DNA of 64,000 nucleotides from Dromiciops gliroides (GCF_019393635.1 NC_057864.1:445726822-445790821), one strand, 5' to 3'; positions 1-12,139 are shown, counted from the stretch's first letter. Numbers and translations: made by a program. The notes: generated from the letters alone by a model not told the origin.

Positions 1-1010
1 TGTCCCCCTCCCCCTTTTAAAAAATATCAAAGCAGTATTTCCATACAGGGGAAGACAGTTTCATCTTCATTCCATTGGCATTGCATCTGGCTTGGCAAAC
101 AACGCCCTCCTTGCTTGTGTGCTTGGCAGAGTACCCAGGGCAGCTGTGTCGAAATGGAGTGTGTCTGTCTGTCTTTGCTAAGAACAGCAATGACTAATAG
201 ATAGATTTTTAAAAATTTGTGGGTCTCAAAAGTCTTAGTGCAGTTTTTACCTTTAACAGCTTAATAAGCCTGTATAAAGGAAAAATGAGGCCAGTTCATC
301 ACAAATTTCAAATTGCTGACTTACCATTTTGTGGGACTAAGCTTGGGCCACTGAAAATTCCTCATCCATTTTCCCCAGCCCTGGGATACAGAAAGGGAAA
401 GGGATATTTTTTATGAGGCACAGTCTACTTCTCCTAATGATTCTTGTGACTGCCATCTTGATGCCTAATTAGAAGTCATTTCCATGATGACTCTTCATTT
501 ATTCCTTTATCTTTTCTAAACTAAGAATTCAAGAATTGATTACATATAGAAAATATTCTTCAATTTCCCAGGTTGGAAGAGAAGGTCATGTGATGCTTGT
601 CTACGTTGTCTGTAGCTTCTGGACTGAAATTAGCACCCTGAGCTCTTTCCCCATCTTACCAAACCTTTGGGATTGTTTGTTCAGTTTTGTGGGAGATTCC
701 CTTGTTTCATTTAAAATAAGTCACCCTCAAAACCAAATCTCCGCGCTTCAGACAGCACTCCATACATCCTTATAACAAAAGAGCAATCACTTACGTGTGC
801 AGCAAACCTTAAGCCATGTCTCATAATGTATCTCTCCCGGGTGACTAATTCCCCTCTCTTCCTCTGGCCACATCTCATTTTTCCTTGGGTATTCCCCTTG
901 GTGCTTTTCTACTGGTTACTACTTTGCTTTATTTTTAATGACTCAGGATATTGGTGGGGAGTAGAATCTATATTAATGTGATCAAAAGTTGTCTTTTATA
1001 TCTCTGTTGT
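1..1010. other. PTGFRN intron without recognisable elements
   Basis: No exon, SINE or LINE that I can support. Intronic because PTGFRN exons follow on the + strand and the gene starts before the window. Confidence 0.6.
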
Positions 1011-1014
1011 TTGT

Positions 1015-1690
1015 TCAGTTCACCAGATGTTTGTAAGCATTGTGTCCAAAGGCACTGTTGCTTGGTCCCAAGGATTCAAAGACAATAAAGAAACACCTAC
1101 TCCTACCCCCCCACCCCCTACCCCCACCAAGGAGGGTATGTTCTTGTGGGGTATATGACACATGTACACCACAAAATAAATATGAGACAATTTGAATATG
1201 AGGAGATCACTAACTGGGGGGAATCAGAAAACACCGGAGGACCTGAATTGAACCTAGAGATTGCTAATAGATGGAGGTGAAAAGAGTGTGTATGTTGAGG
1301 GGGGGGAACAGTCTATGTTTTTGCAGAGACTGGGAGAAAATAGATGGAGAGTGAGATTTGGGGAACAGTCAATAGGAAGGCTTGTCTGGAACAGAGTATG
1401 TAAAGGAAGATACTATGAGCTGAGTCTGGAAAGATAGATGGAAAGCCATCCGTGAGTAGCCCTATGTTCCAGGCTGAGGAGCTGATATTTTATCCTGAAG
1501 ATTTCTGAGCGGGCCTGAGATGGTCACACTGTGAGTGAGACTAGAGGTGCTTCAGGAAGATTTTTCTGGCAGCTCTTTGGGGAATGGATTGGAGAAGTGA
1601 CAACCTAGACGTGGATGCACAGAGAGGTTCTATTAATGATTTTATTACTAGCAGTTCAGGTCAGAGGTGATGAGGGTCTGAACTTGGAGA
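1015..1690 (-). repeat. L2 LINE relic
   Basis: Diverged L2 3' region in reverse: TTTGTAAGCATTGTGTCC near the start, then the segment typical of L2 antisense ending GGAATGGATTGG and a GTGATGAGGGTCTG block. Confidence 0.5.
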
Positions 1691-1949
1691 GTATTTTGAA
1701 AGGCAGGGTGGTCCAGTGCACTCTCCAGGAGATTGGGAGTTGAGAGATCTCAAGTAACTTGCCTCATGTCACTTAAACTCTTAGGAGCATATTGTCAGGG
1801 CTGGAAAGGCTCTATGCCTGAGATGAGCTGTTCTACCTCCTGAATTTTAGAAATGAGGGAACTGAGACTCAAGTAGGGAACCCTTGACTAGCACTTTGGT
1901 CTCCTGATTCTTAGTTCAGATGCCTCTTTCCCATCTAGGAAATTAGTGT

Positions 1950-2075
1950 ATTGTAGTAGAATGGGCACAGACCCCAGTCAGGGAACCTAGGTTTGGATGC
2001 TGGCTCACTCTGTTTAACTCTAGGCAAGTTGTTTCAACTCCCTAGGCCTCAATTCTCTTATCTATAAAGCCACAT
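1950..2075 (+). repeat. MIR SINE relic
   Basis: Head-to-core order of MIR: GTAGAATGGGCACAGA, GTTTGGATGCTGGC, then CTAGGCAAGTTGTTTCAACTC. Confidence 0.6.
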
Positions 2076-2417
2076 GAGCTTTAACACCCCTTCAAACTTT
2101 TTTTCCCTGATCCTGTTAAGTTAATTGGTCAGATTCCAATTCAAGAAATACCATTATTACAAAATTTCAGTATAATGAAAGCATTTCAAAGCTTAAACTA
2201 AAGACCTGTGGTAACAGTATTGTCTTCATTACAAACAAATTGCCACTATGCATAATAATCACAGCATCCTGGAGCCCTCTGGCCCCCATCAATCTTGAAC
2301 CTAGCATCAGTATTGTGGTGGAAACTTCATCCTGAACCATGGCTAACAGGGAAAATGAGAAATACAGGCACATTTAAATTGAGGTTTTCCTGAGGAAATC
2401 TGAAAAATTTCAGAAAA

Positions 2418-2588
2418 GTACTAGCTGTGTGACCCTGGGCAAGTCATTTAACCCTTTTTGCCTCAGTTTCCTCACCTGTCAAACCACCAGGAGAAGGAAA
2501 TGGCAAGCCACTCCAGTATCTTTGTTTAAGAAAATCCCCAATGGGGTCATGAAAAGTCAGACACAATTGAAATGACCAAACCAAAAAA
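2418..2588 (+). repeat. Long-type CORE-SINE, 5' truncated
   Basis: Begins in the core (CTAGCTGTGTGACCCTGGGC) and has the long tail with GGAAATGGCAAGCCACTCCA and AGTCAGACACAATTGAAA. Confidence 0.85.
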
Positions 2589-2996
2589 AATATTGTGATC
2601 ATTTTATCCTGTTTCTACTAAGTTTTGAATAAGATACATCCCCATACAGCTTTGAAAAATAGCGTATCCCTGTTGGGCATTAGCAGGTCAGTCTAGATGT
2701 CACCTCACTACTACAAGGCAAAGAGGAAGACCAAGACCTAAAAAGAGTCAAGTAACTCTTGGGAAGGGAGAGAGCAAGGCTGGCCTGAGATAAAGCTGGA
2801 AGAAAAATTTGTCTTTAGCCCTTTTCCTTTCTGAGGCCTTCTTAGCTGCTTGGCCACTCCTCTCTTGCTCCTCTCATAACTCAGCATATTTATGCCAGCC
2901 AAGCCTAGAATCCAAAATTGCCTGTCTTGTTCTTTGATGTTCCCTGTTCCTGAATTACACCCCCCACCCCAATCCAAATTTCCATTCCCTTGATAC

Positions 2997-3355
2997 TGTA
3001 AGGGGCTAAAATTCTAGCTAGTCTGTCTAAAATATCTAATGAGTGGTCGCCAATAAATTATAAGCTTTAGCAAGAGTTAGACTTTTAAGCATTTATTAAG
3101 GAAAATAAGAATTTGGCGAAGAGGCCTAGATTCATCTGTCTATCAAAGGGAGAGCGCATTTTAGCTCCACTCTCCAAAAGAGTCCAGACAAAAGAGAGTG
3201 AGAGCACCAGCCTCGCCCCCTCTTCCTCCCACAAGCAAACATCACTTCCTGATACCAAAAGAAAAGCCTCATGTCTTGCCCTCTGGCGCCTTCTCCTTAT
3301 GGCGGAGCTTTCCTACAGTAAGTCTCCAGCAGGTGGCGTCATTCCAATCATTACA
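2997..3355 (-). mobile_element. Solo LTR, family A, copy 1
   Basis: 359-bp LTR bounded by TGTAAG...TTACA and flanked by a perfect 4-bp target duplication ATAC (2993-2996 and 3356-3359). It is the reverse complement relative of the element at 39187-39556. No retroviral coding sequence adjoins it. Four-base duplications suit gammaretrovirus-like (ERV1) elements. Confidence 0.88.
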
Positions 3356-3902
3356 ATACTCTTTGTTAAGAAAGCAATATGATTGAAATTTGATTAAATG
3401 GTATTATTACAAAATACCCTCCCCATATAGAATTTTTTTGTACCCTGCTGTTTATTGGGGGGTGGGGTGGGGGATGGGCAAAGAAGGGTAGCTTTTCTTT
3501 ACCTCTGCTTTGGCTGCCAGCTTCTGAATATGGCCACTTTTATTTCCCTCTTTGTCTTATCAGAGAAGAGATAGTTATTTTTCATGGGCATTGCTTGAAA
3601 AACCCCAAAATCGACAGTCCATAGCTATGGTCTATTTTCTTTACTTCTTAGAGGTTTGGACAGGGCCTATTTATAGCCCTGGGAATCCTGGCTGATAGGT
3701 ATGCCCATCCCGAGGTAACGGGAGCATGCACAGGTTGGACAATGAGGTCCTGACCTGGGGGGAAATGCAGTTTATTCTAGTTTTCACTCTTTCCTCAAAT
3801 TAGAACCAGGGGGAAAACAACAAATTGGTCTGATGGAGGTTGAGGCTAGAGGCCACAATATCTAACCTCTTTATCCAAGACTACCCCTTACTTCTAGCTG
3901 AC

Positions 3903-4120
3903 TTTAAGGCTAGGTGACTCAGTGGATAGAACACAGCCTGGAGTCAGGAAGATCTGAGTTCAAATCCAGCCTCAGGAACTTACTAGCTATGTGACCCTGG
4001 GCAAGTCACTTAACCTCTGCTTACCTTAATCCACTGAAGAAGGAAATGGCAAACTACTCCAGTATCTTTACCTTACCCTATATGGGATCATAAAGAGTCA
4101 GATATAGATAAATGACAATG
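3903..4120 (+). repeat. Long-type CORE-SINE
   Basis: GGCTAGGTGACTCAGTGG head, core TAGCTATGTGACCCTGGGCA, tail GAAGGAAATGGCAAACTACT. Confidence 0.88.
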
Positions 4121-4129
4121 GAAAGAGTA

Positions 4130-4290
4130 TGGAGCAGGAGTGAAATGACTCAGGTTTGATTCTTGGCTTATTTCAACATGGGTGAGTCACTTAACACCCA
4201 TAGGCCTAAGTGTCTTCATCTGTAAAATGAAAGCATTGGTCTAAATGACCTCTGTGGTCGCTTCCAACTCTGAATCTACCAACCAGTGAT
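4130..4290 (+). repeat. MIR SINE relic
   Basis: MIR layout with CTTCATCTGTAAAATGAAAG and TCTAAATGACCTCTGTGG. Confidence 0.7.
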
Positions 4291-4875
4291 TCATTTTCAT
4301 TTATGTGAATGGTTTGTTGTGTACATCTAATTACTGTGTAAAACAATGGCACTTATGCTTGTCATTAAGTATATATCAAATTAATATTGCTATTAAGATA
4401 TTATTTAATTGCTGTGCTCAGCTCTACTTTATATGAGTTGCTTTGTAACACTTACCAGCTCACAACTGAGAAAATGAGAGGGAACATTGTTCCCCACCTT
4501 GGAGTTAACTTCTATTTGTCACTAGATATATGATCTACCTTATAAGGATCCAAGGAGAGGTATGATTCTCAGTCAGTCCCCTTTTCAAACAACTTCATCA
4601 TTACTCTCTGTATTCTTGGCAGGGGTTGGGGGGGATGGTGTTCTCAGAGAAACTGGTGGGAAAATTCCAGTCCCTCTAGAGGTAAAATTCCAAGGGGGAT
4701 ATGCAGTGCCCACCACCACCAAGACATCCAAGGTCATTACCCAGAAGTGAACCCTACCAATAACAATAAGCCAGGGACCTTCTGCAGGGCCTGCAAATGA
4801 GCCTCCTTCATTTGGCATCACAGAAGGGAAAAGGAAGAAGAATATACTCTTGATTTTCAGGTGCAATTCATTTGA

Positions 4876-5325
4876 GTGATGAAATAATGAGATTTAGCAG
4901 ATACTCAAAGACCCACCAGGAGATTAATCTAGACTGATTGAATCAAGTGAGAGTGATTGACTGCTGATTAGCCTACTTCAGGTTAACTGGATTGTAATCA
5001 CACCTTGAGAACACCTTCAGAACCAATGGATTTGGATGACACCAACCAATCAGCTTGAAGCAGTGTATAAGGACCGCCTCTGTTCCAGACCTATAAAAAG
5101 CTTCCACAGTCAGTTTGCTGGAGAGAGTTCATGATTGAAGCAGGCTTGTGGCAGAGGACTTGAGGAAGAACCAGACCAGGCTGGAACTCTAGGCTAAACA
5201 GGCTTTTTTCTTAACTTTCTGAACTCCATGGGAATATTTGTATGCTTTAATAAATGTTTAATGCCCAAGGACTGGTGCTAAAGCTTCTAATTTAAGGCGA
5301 CCACAATTTAGATTTTAAACATCAT
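4876..5325 (+). mobile_element. Solo LTR, family B, copy 1, upstream of a PTGFRN exon
   Basis: Closely related to the reverse-strand LTR at 35765-36273. It has CCAAT-like motifs, a TATA-like TATAAAA at 5092-5098 and AATAAA at 5249-5254, in the expected U3-R order. Ends are worn; ATTTGA repeats at 4870-4875 and 5326-5331 may be the target duplication. It ends 173 bp before the PTGFRN exon at 5499 and has the same orientation. Confidence 0.82.
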
Positions 5326-5498
5326 ATTTGACAGAGTTAGGCTTTTGGCATCTGAATGAAGAAAAGATCTTTTAGCTGATGTTCTAAGTGAGAAAAAGCT
5401 ATATGTTTTTAAACTCATGTAAAAATGTATCTAAGAGTCTGAGGTAAATTTTGAACAAAGACAATAGGAATAATGGGACCACAATTCTTTTCTTCCAG

Positions 5499-5606
5499 GT
5501 CCCATATTTAACGTCTCAGTGCATTCTGATACTCCAACAGTATATCGAGGGGATCTGATTAAACTGTTCTGCATTATCTCTCTGGAAGGAGCAGCCCTCG
5601 ACCCAG
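5499..5606 (+). CDS. PTGFRN: PTGFRN exon: first half of the last Ig domain
   Basis: This 108-bp exon encodes the start of the membrane-proximal Ig-like domain of the prostaglandin F2 receptor negative regulator (EWI-F, CD9P-1), a type I membrane protein that binds the tetraspanins CD9 and CD81. It follows a pyrimidine-rich acceptor (TTCTTTTCTTCCAG) and ends at a GTATTT donor; both ends are phase 1. The translation begins PIFNVSVHSDTP, with an N-glycosylation sequon (NVS) and the first Ig cysteine (TGC at 5570-5572) in the context LFC, and ends EGAALDP. It matches the human protein at the start of its sixth Ig domain as I remember it. Upstream exons lie before position 1. No ORF of useful size covers it because it is short and split by introns. 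Confidence 0.95.
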
Positions 5607-5689
5607 GTATTTATTCATTTTTCCTCTTCATTTTATAGGGGGGGAAGGGGTAGTAATGCTTATATATTTTTTCCATGTACATATTTTAT

Positions 5690-6100
5690 TCCATTAACCT
5701 TTATTAAGTACCTATTATGTGTTAGACACTAGGTTAGATGCTAGGGAGACAAAAATAGAAAATAGTCTATGCCTTCGGGGATAGAAACCAATAAACCAAA
5801 AAAATATATATATACATATGTTTAAACTGAATGAAAAAAATTATATATAAATACATATACATGTAAATATGTATGTGTTTTTGTGTGTATGTGTGTGTAT
5901 ATCTTGCTTACTATATGCCAGAACTTGTATTAGGGATACAAATACAAGAAAGCCCACAAGGGATTCCAAAATGGAAGCAGACAGCACGTAGGAGAGAGTC
6001 CATCTTGGAAAGGGGGAAAGGTGGATGGAGGCTGCATGTGAGAGCATGACGTGGAGACAACAAGAAAATGGTGTGTTGGGCTTAGGATTGGACAAAGCGG
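5690..6100 (-). repeat. L2 fragments
   Basis: Two reverse L2 3' pieces (TTATTAAGTACCTATTATGTG at about 5701 and TATGCCAGAACTTGTATTAG at about 5914) separated by TA/TG-rich low-complexity sequence. Confidence 0.5.
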
Positions 6101-6229
6101 AGATCAGAGATTGGGGTCCAGGTTCTCAGGGGCTGGAGTTGAGCTTTTGAAGGGAAGAGGTGAAGGTGGTAGTCACTAGAGTGCTTGAAGATGACTGGGA
6201 AGTGCCAAAACAAATACAAATTATGCCCT

Positions 6230-6335
6230 CTACTAGATTATAAACTCTTGAAAGGGAAGGACTGTGTCTTATGCATACTAATATCCCCCAATTATAATAG
6301 GCACTTGATAAGTATTTAAAAGAGTGAATGAACAA
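6230..6335 (+). repeat. L2 3' end
   Basis: ATTATAAACTCTTGAAAGGG to GGCACTTGATAAGTATTTAA and a GAATGAATG-like end. Confidence 0.6.
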
Positions 6336-6879
6336 GTGAGTAATCTTAAGAGGAATCACTTATCCATTAAGTGCATTGCAAATATGTCCAAGATACAACT
6401 TTTTCCCCCCTCACTTCATGACCAAACAGGTCATAGAAAGGGTCTCTCTATCTCATTTTGCTTTAAATGCCTGAAGAAAGTACAGATCTGTTCCCTGTTC
6501 CTCTTGTCCCAGTATCTCATGAGTCCCATTTCGACTTCTTGTGTGCCATGATGTTGTTATCCTTAGATGTAATGGAGCTAACTGATAAGTACTCAGATTA
6601 AGGTCCCCCATTGCAGAGAACCCAAGAAGCAGAACAGGTGGTCAGAAAGAGGCAGGGGCAGTAATCTGCCCTTTCCCCAGCCCCCATCCATTTGCTTATA
6701 CTGATGTTGTTGCATTCTCCGTTCTACCTATACACTAGTACTATTCACCTAAATAGTGCCTCTCATGTGGTGACCATGTTCTTTTAATACAGGAACTACT
6801 CAGCAGACTTGAGGCCCAGTCACAAACAGGCTAGTTGTAGCTTGAGTTAAACCTGCTAAATGGTTTATTTTCTTCTTTT

Positions 6880-7345
6880 AGTCAAACAAGCATTTATTAA
6901 GGTTCTATTATATATACTGGGCCCTGTGCTAGTGGTTGGAGAATGCAGTGACAGAAAAGAAACAGTTCCTTTTTCCAAGGACCTTACTTACTATTAAAAG
7001 TGTGTAGGGGGGTGGGGTTTGACATCTGCATATACAATTGTATACAAAACAAATAGTAATTGGAAGGCACCATTAGCAGCTATTAGGGGGATCAGGAAAG
7101 GCTTCATGTAGAAGGTGAGACTTCTGCTGAACTTTGAAGGAAATTAGAAATTCCAAGAGACAGAGATGAGTAGGGAGTGCATTCCAGCCAGGAGAAATAG
7201 ACTGGGAAGAGGTACAAAGGTGGGAAAGGAAATTTCATGTATGAGGACCAGCAAAAAGGTCACTTTGGCTGGATTGTAGAATGGGTAGAGTTGGCTGGGT
7301 CCAGGCCTTCTTAGGACAAATACAGAACTCTTTCTACTATTAAAA
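6880..7345 (-). repeat. L2 LINE relic
   Basis: Starts AAGCATTTATTAAGGTTCTA and proceeds through GGAAAGGCTTCATGTAGAAG and GGAGTGCATTCCAGCCAGG, the L2 antisense order. Confidence 0.7.
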
Positions 7346-7355
7346 GTCACCATAG

Positions 7356-7500
7356 GGGCAGCTAGGTGGTGCAGTGGATAGAGGACCGGCCCTGGATTCA
7401 GGAGGACCTGAGTTCAAATCTGGCCTCAGACACTTGATACTTACTAGCTGTGTGACCTTGGGCAAGTCACTTAACCCCAATTGCCTCACCAAAAAAAAAA
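7356..7500 (+). repeat. Short-type CORE-SINE with target duplication
   Basis: Complete tRNA-like head, core and A tail, flanked by the perfect 10-bp duplication GTCACCATAG (7346-7355 and 7501-7510). Confidence 0.96.
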
Positions 7501-8039
7501 GTCACCATAGAGGGATGTAAGTTAAAGAATTGAACTTTAAGATGATGAGGAAGGGAAGAATTTATAGGAAATAAGAATTGAAATAACATCTGCTTTAGAT
7601 TTACTAGTTGGTAAATACTATTCACAGAAACAAGTAAAGGCCCTATTCCTTGGGTGAGCTACCATTATTGTCTTTGAGGGCCAGCAGTAAAAGAACACAA
7701 AGAAAAATGGTGTTTCTCAAGGCACGATGGAAAAGTAGGAGTAAAGGGGAAAGGAGATAGGAAAGCTTTTTTTTTTTCAGTTGTCCACCTCAAATTTAAC
7801 CAAGCTTTAATTTTGACTAAAACTTATTTGAAGCAAAATCATAGGGTTGGAAAAGATCACAGACACCATCTGCCCCAACCCAAGTGGTCCCCACCATGTC
7901 TTCCCCCAAATCTCTTCTGGGGCGAAATTTCCCCAGTTCTTTCAGTCAATACTTGTGTGATCTGATCATCAATCTCCTCATTATCTTGGTCACTATCTTC
8001 TGGGTGATCTCCAGCTTGTCAGTGTCCTACCTAAAACTG

Positions 8040-8040
<1 letters not shown>

Positions 8041-8083
<43 letters not shown>
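8041..8083. repeat. (CA)n microsatellite
   Basis: About 40 bp of perfect CA. Confidence 0.97.
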
Positions 8084-8085
<2 letters not shown>

Positions 8086-8165
8086 CCTGACCAGGTTAAA
8101 GTACAGTGGGCTTGTCACCTCCCATGTTCTGATCACCATTCATTTTTCCATGCCACATTAGCATC

Positions 8166-8300
8166 TATTTTTTTTGTTTTGTTTTGTTTTTGTGAGGCAG
8201 TTGGGGTCAAGTGACTTGCCCAAGGTCTGAAGCCAGATTTGAACTCGGGTCCTCCTGACTCCAGGGTCGGTGCTCTATCCGCTGCACCACCTAGCTGCCC
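8166..8300 (-). repeat. Short-type CORE-SINE, first of a same-target pair
   Basis: T-rich tail, then core and head ending ACCACCTAGCTGCCC. Flanked by copies of TAGCATCTA. Confidence 0.93.
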
Positions 8301-8314
8301 TAGCATCTACTTTT

Positions 8315-8483
8315 ATTTGTTTTTGTTTGTTTGTTTGTTTTGATTTGGCGGGGCAATGAGGGTTAAGTGACTTGCCCAGGGTCACACAGCTAGTAAGTGT
8401 CCAGTGTCTGAGACCGGGTTTGAACTCAGATTCTCCTGAATCCAAAGGCAGTGCTTTATCCACTGCGCCACCTGGCTGCCCCC
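8315..8483 (-). repeat. Short-type CORE-SINE, second of a same-target pair
   Basis: Tail is (TTTG)n; core TCACACAGCTAGTAAGTG; head ends GCCACCTGGCTGCCCC. Flanked by TAGCATCTACTTTT on both sides. Confidence 0.94.
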
Positions 8484-8725
8484 TAGCATCTACTTTTTAA
8501 AAATCTAACATATAATGATTACAGCAATGAATGAACATCTTGTAAACTATATAATATCCCCTAATAGTCTATAGACCTTGCCCAAAAAAGTAATAAACTG
8601 AGTCTGATATGATCTGACCTTAATGAAATCATGCTGACTCTTGGTGGTGATCATTGTTTTCTTTTCTAGGTCATTTTACCATCCTTCTAATAATGCTTTC
8701 TAGAATTTTGCCAAGAATTGAAATC

Positions 8726-8881
8726 GGGGGCAGCTAGGTGGCGCAGTGGATAAAGCACTGGCCCTGGATTCAGGAGTACCTGAGTTCAAATCCGGCCTCA
8801 GACACTTGACACTTACTAGCTGTGTGACCTTGGGCAAATCACTTAACCCCCATTGTCCCACCAAAAAAAAAAAAAAAAAAA
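8726..8881 (+). repeat. Short-type CORE-SINE
   Basis: Full element with a 22-base A tail; the flank AAGAATTGAAATC is repeated on both sides. Confidence 0.96.
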
Positions 8882-9011
8882 AAGAATTGAAATCACACTT
8901 ACTGACCTAAACTTCAAAGGCTCCACTTCCTTTTGTTTTTTAAAATCAGGACATTTGTCTGTCTGTAGTCTCTCAGTTCTTTCCCCATTCTTTCAAAATA
9001 TACTAATAAGG

Positions 9012-9164
9012 GAGGGGCAGATCAGTGGCTCAGTGGATAAAGCACCAGTCCTGGATTTAGGAGGACCTGAGTTCAAATTCAGCCTCAGACACTTGGCACT
9101 TACTATCTGTGTGACCCTGGGCAAGTCACTTAACCCTCATTGCCCCACCAGAAAAAAAAAAAAG
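9012..9164 (+). repeat. Short-type CORE-SINE
   Basis: Full element; ATACTAATAAGGG repeats at both flanks. Confidence 0.94.
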
Positions 9165-10002
9165 ATATACTAATAAGGGTTTGGCAATCTCACATCTGCC
9201 AGTTCTTTTAGAATTCTGTCATATAGTTTGGGCCTGGTGTTGGAACTCATCAAGGGCAGCTAAGCACTGTCCTAGTATTTCCTTACTTATATTGTTTCAC
9301 ATCACTATTAACCTGCTTCATTCTGTTCTTTCCAGTGTAAGGATCATTCTCCTTGGCAGAGAAAACAGAACCAAAATAAGAGGTGAACTCTCTACTCTCC
9401 ATCATCCATTTTCATCATATCATCTACCCCATAGCAGCAATTCTCTCTTTGATCCTCTTCTTTTTCCCAGTCTAGCTTTAAAAAAATCATTTTTGCTGTC
9501 TTAAACATTCATCACTAGCCTTCTCATTCCAATTTTTTTTTTTTAGCACTCCTGACACTATTCTTCTAGAACTTGCTTTTGTATTCACCCTCAATTCCCT
9601 GCCCTGGCTCCTTTTCTCTGCAAATGCCTTTTTAAAATCTAAGTTAGTCGATGAGCTCTGTATCTATCTCTGTCTTCTTAGACAGCCTCTCATTTTTTTT
9701 CCTCTTTGGAAATGTTTTTGTTTGTAATTTCAAAATTTCTTTCATGAGAGCTCTCCATAACTCTTGGGCTACCTACCTTCCCTTGTAGAATTTTAGGCCA
9801 GAGATCCCACCTATCTTTTCTGTTAACCCTTTGAAATCTATTCTTCCCAAACCTATATATCCACTGTCACTACACTCTCTTGCCTCCATACTGGGTTCGT
9901 GAACTGAGGAATAGAGTTAAAAGAGTATGGTGGGATGAGAGGATGAAGAGAATATGCAGGGAGAAAGGGTGGGTTTGGCCTCTATGACTAAATGGTTTAG
10001 AC

Positions 10003-10187
10003 CAAAGCTTCTTAAACTGTGGGGTGCGACACCACATGGGGTCACATAACTGAATATGGGGGTTGCAAAAAATTTGGTAGTAAATGTTTGATTTTTATAC
10101 CTATTTTATATACCTCTATACTCGGGGTCATATAAAAATGTATTGGGTGAAAAGGGGTCATCAGTGGAAAAAGCTTAAGAAGCCCTG
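10003..10187. mobile_element. Short non-autonomous DNA transposon, copy 1 (hAT-like)
   Basis: 185 bp bounded by inverted ends: AAAGCTTCTTAAACT at the left, with CTTAAGAAGCCCTG at the right. Flanking 8-mers GTTTAGAC and GTGTAGAA differ at two positions, which suits a hAT-type 8-bp duplication. No transposase. Confidence 0.72.
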
Positions 10188-10429
10188 GTGTAGAAAAGTC
10201 AAGGGAAGGTAAAGACTAAAAAAAAGGCGGGGGGGGGGGCCCTTTGGACATTGGGAAATCATTGGTGACCTTGGTACTGTTTGGGTGGAATGGTACAGAA
10301 ATCTAATGGCAAGAAATTGAAAAATGTTTACGTATGCCAGGCCTCATTTTCCTTAGATGTACAGTGGGTTGGAGGAGATGAAATCTAAAGGAATTTAGTT
10401 GTCTTTAGAGTAAAGACTATTGATAATTT

Positions 10430-10500
10430 GGTCTTTGTATCCTCATCACCTAGCATAGGGCCTTATTCCCAGTTGGCACTTAATGAGTGTTGGGTTAAAT
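10430..10500 (+). repeat. L2 3' end
   Basis: GTATCCTCATCACCTAGCAT followed by GGCACTTAATGAGTGTTGGG. Confidence 0.6.
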
Positions 10501-10850
10501 TAAACCAGAAGAACTCTAACTCTTATGATCTTTTTCCTGAGCTCCCTATCTGGTTCTTCCTTCTCTCGGGCTCCTGGATTTCCTTCTATTACGCTATCTT
10601 CTTAATGTATAACACTATGCTACCAACTCTTTTATCCAGCAACAATCACAAGTCCCATTCCACCAAGTCTCAGTATCAAGTTGAAGTTGTCTTCTTGCAA
10701 CAGGATTTCTAGTTGACCTTGTTTATGGTTACCAAGGTCTTGAGTCTTATTACTAACTCTCTTCTTTGATACTGTCTCCTGTCAATCATTGGTCCTTTCT
10801 GTGGCCAGTTTTCTTACTCCATGGTACCTACTGTTCTCTGTGTTAGCTTT

Positions 10851-10997
10851 TTTTTTTGGGGGGGGGGGCAATGAGGGTTAAGAGACTTTCCCAAGGTCAC
10901 ACAGCTAGTAAGTATCAAGTGTTTGAGGCCAGATTTGAACTCAGGTCCTTCTGAATCCAGGGCTGGTGCTTTATACACTGTACTACCTAGCTGCCTG
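10851..10997 (-). repeat. Short-type CORE-SINE
   Basis: GGGGCAATGAGGGTTAAG to CTACCTAGCTGCC; related flanks TGTGTTAGCT and TGTGCTAGCT. Confidence 0.93.
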
Positions 10998-11352
10998 CTG
11001 TGCTAGCTATCTTGAAAGATGTATTCTCTTTACCCATATCTTCAGTTTTAAGTTTTTTGGATCAGATTCATATACTTCTTCAGGGAAATTTATTTTTTAC
11101 CAACACGTCTTAGGTGAATCTGTTGCTGGCCAAAAGCTCATCATTCCTGTATTTTAAGCTGTGGTTCAGGCATCTAAAGAGTGTTCTCAGATACCATCTC
11201 TTTAACCACTTGTCCTTGTCTAAGATCTGATTTCTCATCTGAAGCTTCCACATTCAGTTGACACTGGTGATGAAAAATACTACAAGCCTCTAAGGTTTTA
11301 GTTGATTTTTTTAAACCTAGGAATACATGATTTCTATCAGTGCTTTCTAAGT

Positions 11353-11995
11353 GTCTTCTTTTTTTTTTTCCAAAAGAAATAATTTTTTATTGATCTTTTG
11401 CTTTTTTTACATCACCAAAAGCTCTCCCAGTGGCCCTCCCCTCCCCTTCCCTTCCTGGAGAGCCAGCCTATATGGCAATATTTTTAAAGAAAAAGAAGAG
11501 AAAAAAGAAACCAACAAAACTGATCAATGCCTTGCAAAAATATGAAAATAAAAGAAGTGAGACAGTGGAGGGGTCCTCTCTTATGTGATCTGTGGAGCCA
11601 TTCTTGTTTCAGCATTCTCTGTGGATTGTTTTGTGGTAGTTCTTTGCATGTACGTTGTTGGAGTCATACAACATTTGTATGTTGTTTTCTTGGCCCTGCT
11701 TGCTTCGGTCTTGCTTCATCATATTGTGTAAATCCATGCTCCTCTAGATTCATCATCTTTATGATTTCTTCCAGCACAGGAGTCTTCCATTACATTCATG
11801 TGCCACAATTTGTTTAGCTATTCTGTAATTGATGAGCATTGACTTTGTTTCCCAATGCTTTGCTATCACAAAAAGTGTCATTATAAATATTTTGTGGCAT
11901 GTGGGGACTTATTTCTTTTCCATGGCTTCCCTGGGATGTATCTACATTCCCTCTTGAATTGCAATTTCTCCCCACATGAATAACCGTCTTTGGTA
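11353..11995 (-). repeat. L1 3' end, antisense
   Basis: Starts with a poly-T (the L1 A tail) and includes GCCACAATTTGTTTAGCTAT and ATAAATATTTTGTGGCATG, the reverse of sequence also present in the L1 at 46310-46780. Confidence 0.75.
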
Positions 11996-12139
11996 GCTTT
12001 CTTCAGTTTTGACAAGACTCAGGAGTTTCTCTTTTAGGTCTCAGATATATGACCCAGAGAAAATAGTGGCCTTCTCAATTATTTATATAAGGTAGACAGA
12101 TAAATGCCTTCTTAACCTATCTGCGCTGATACTCATTTC

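Larger units (their letters stand above)
7808..9930 (-). repeat. CR1/L3-type LINE relic, broken up by SINEs
   Basis: Begins TCATAGGGTTGGAAAAGATCA and continues as CR1-like antisense sequence through TCATGCTGACTCTTGG and TTCTAGAATTTTGCCAAGAA. A CA repeat (8041-8082) and four SINEs interrupt it. Family assignment rests on remembered CR1 features. Confidence 0.5.

Noticed and set aside
8726..8800. tRNA-like heads of SINEs
   Set aside because: They descend from tRNA but lack an intact cloverleaf; not tRNA genes.
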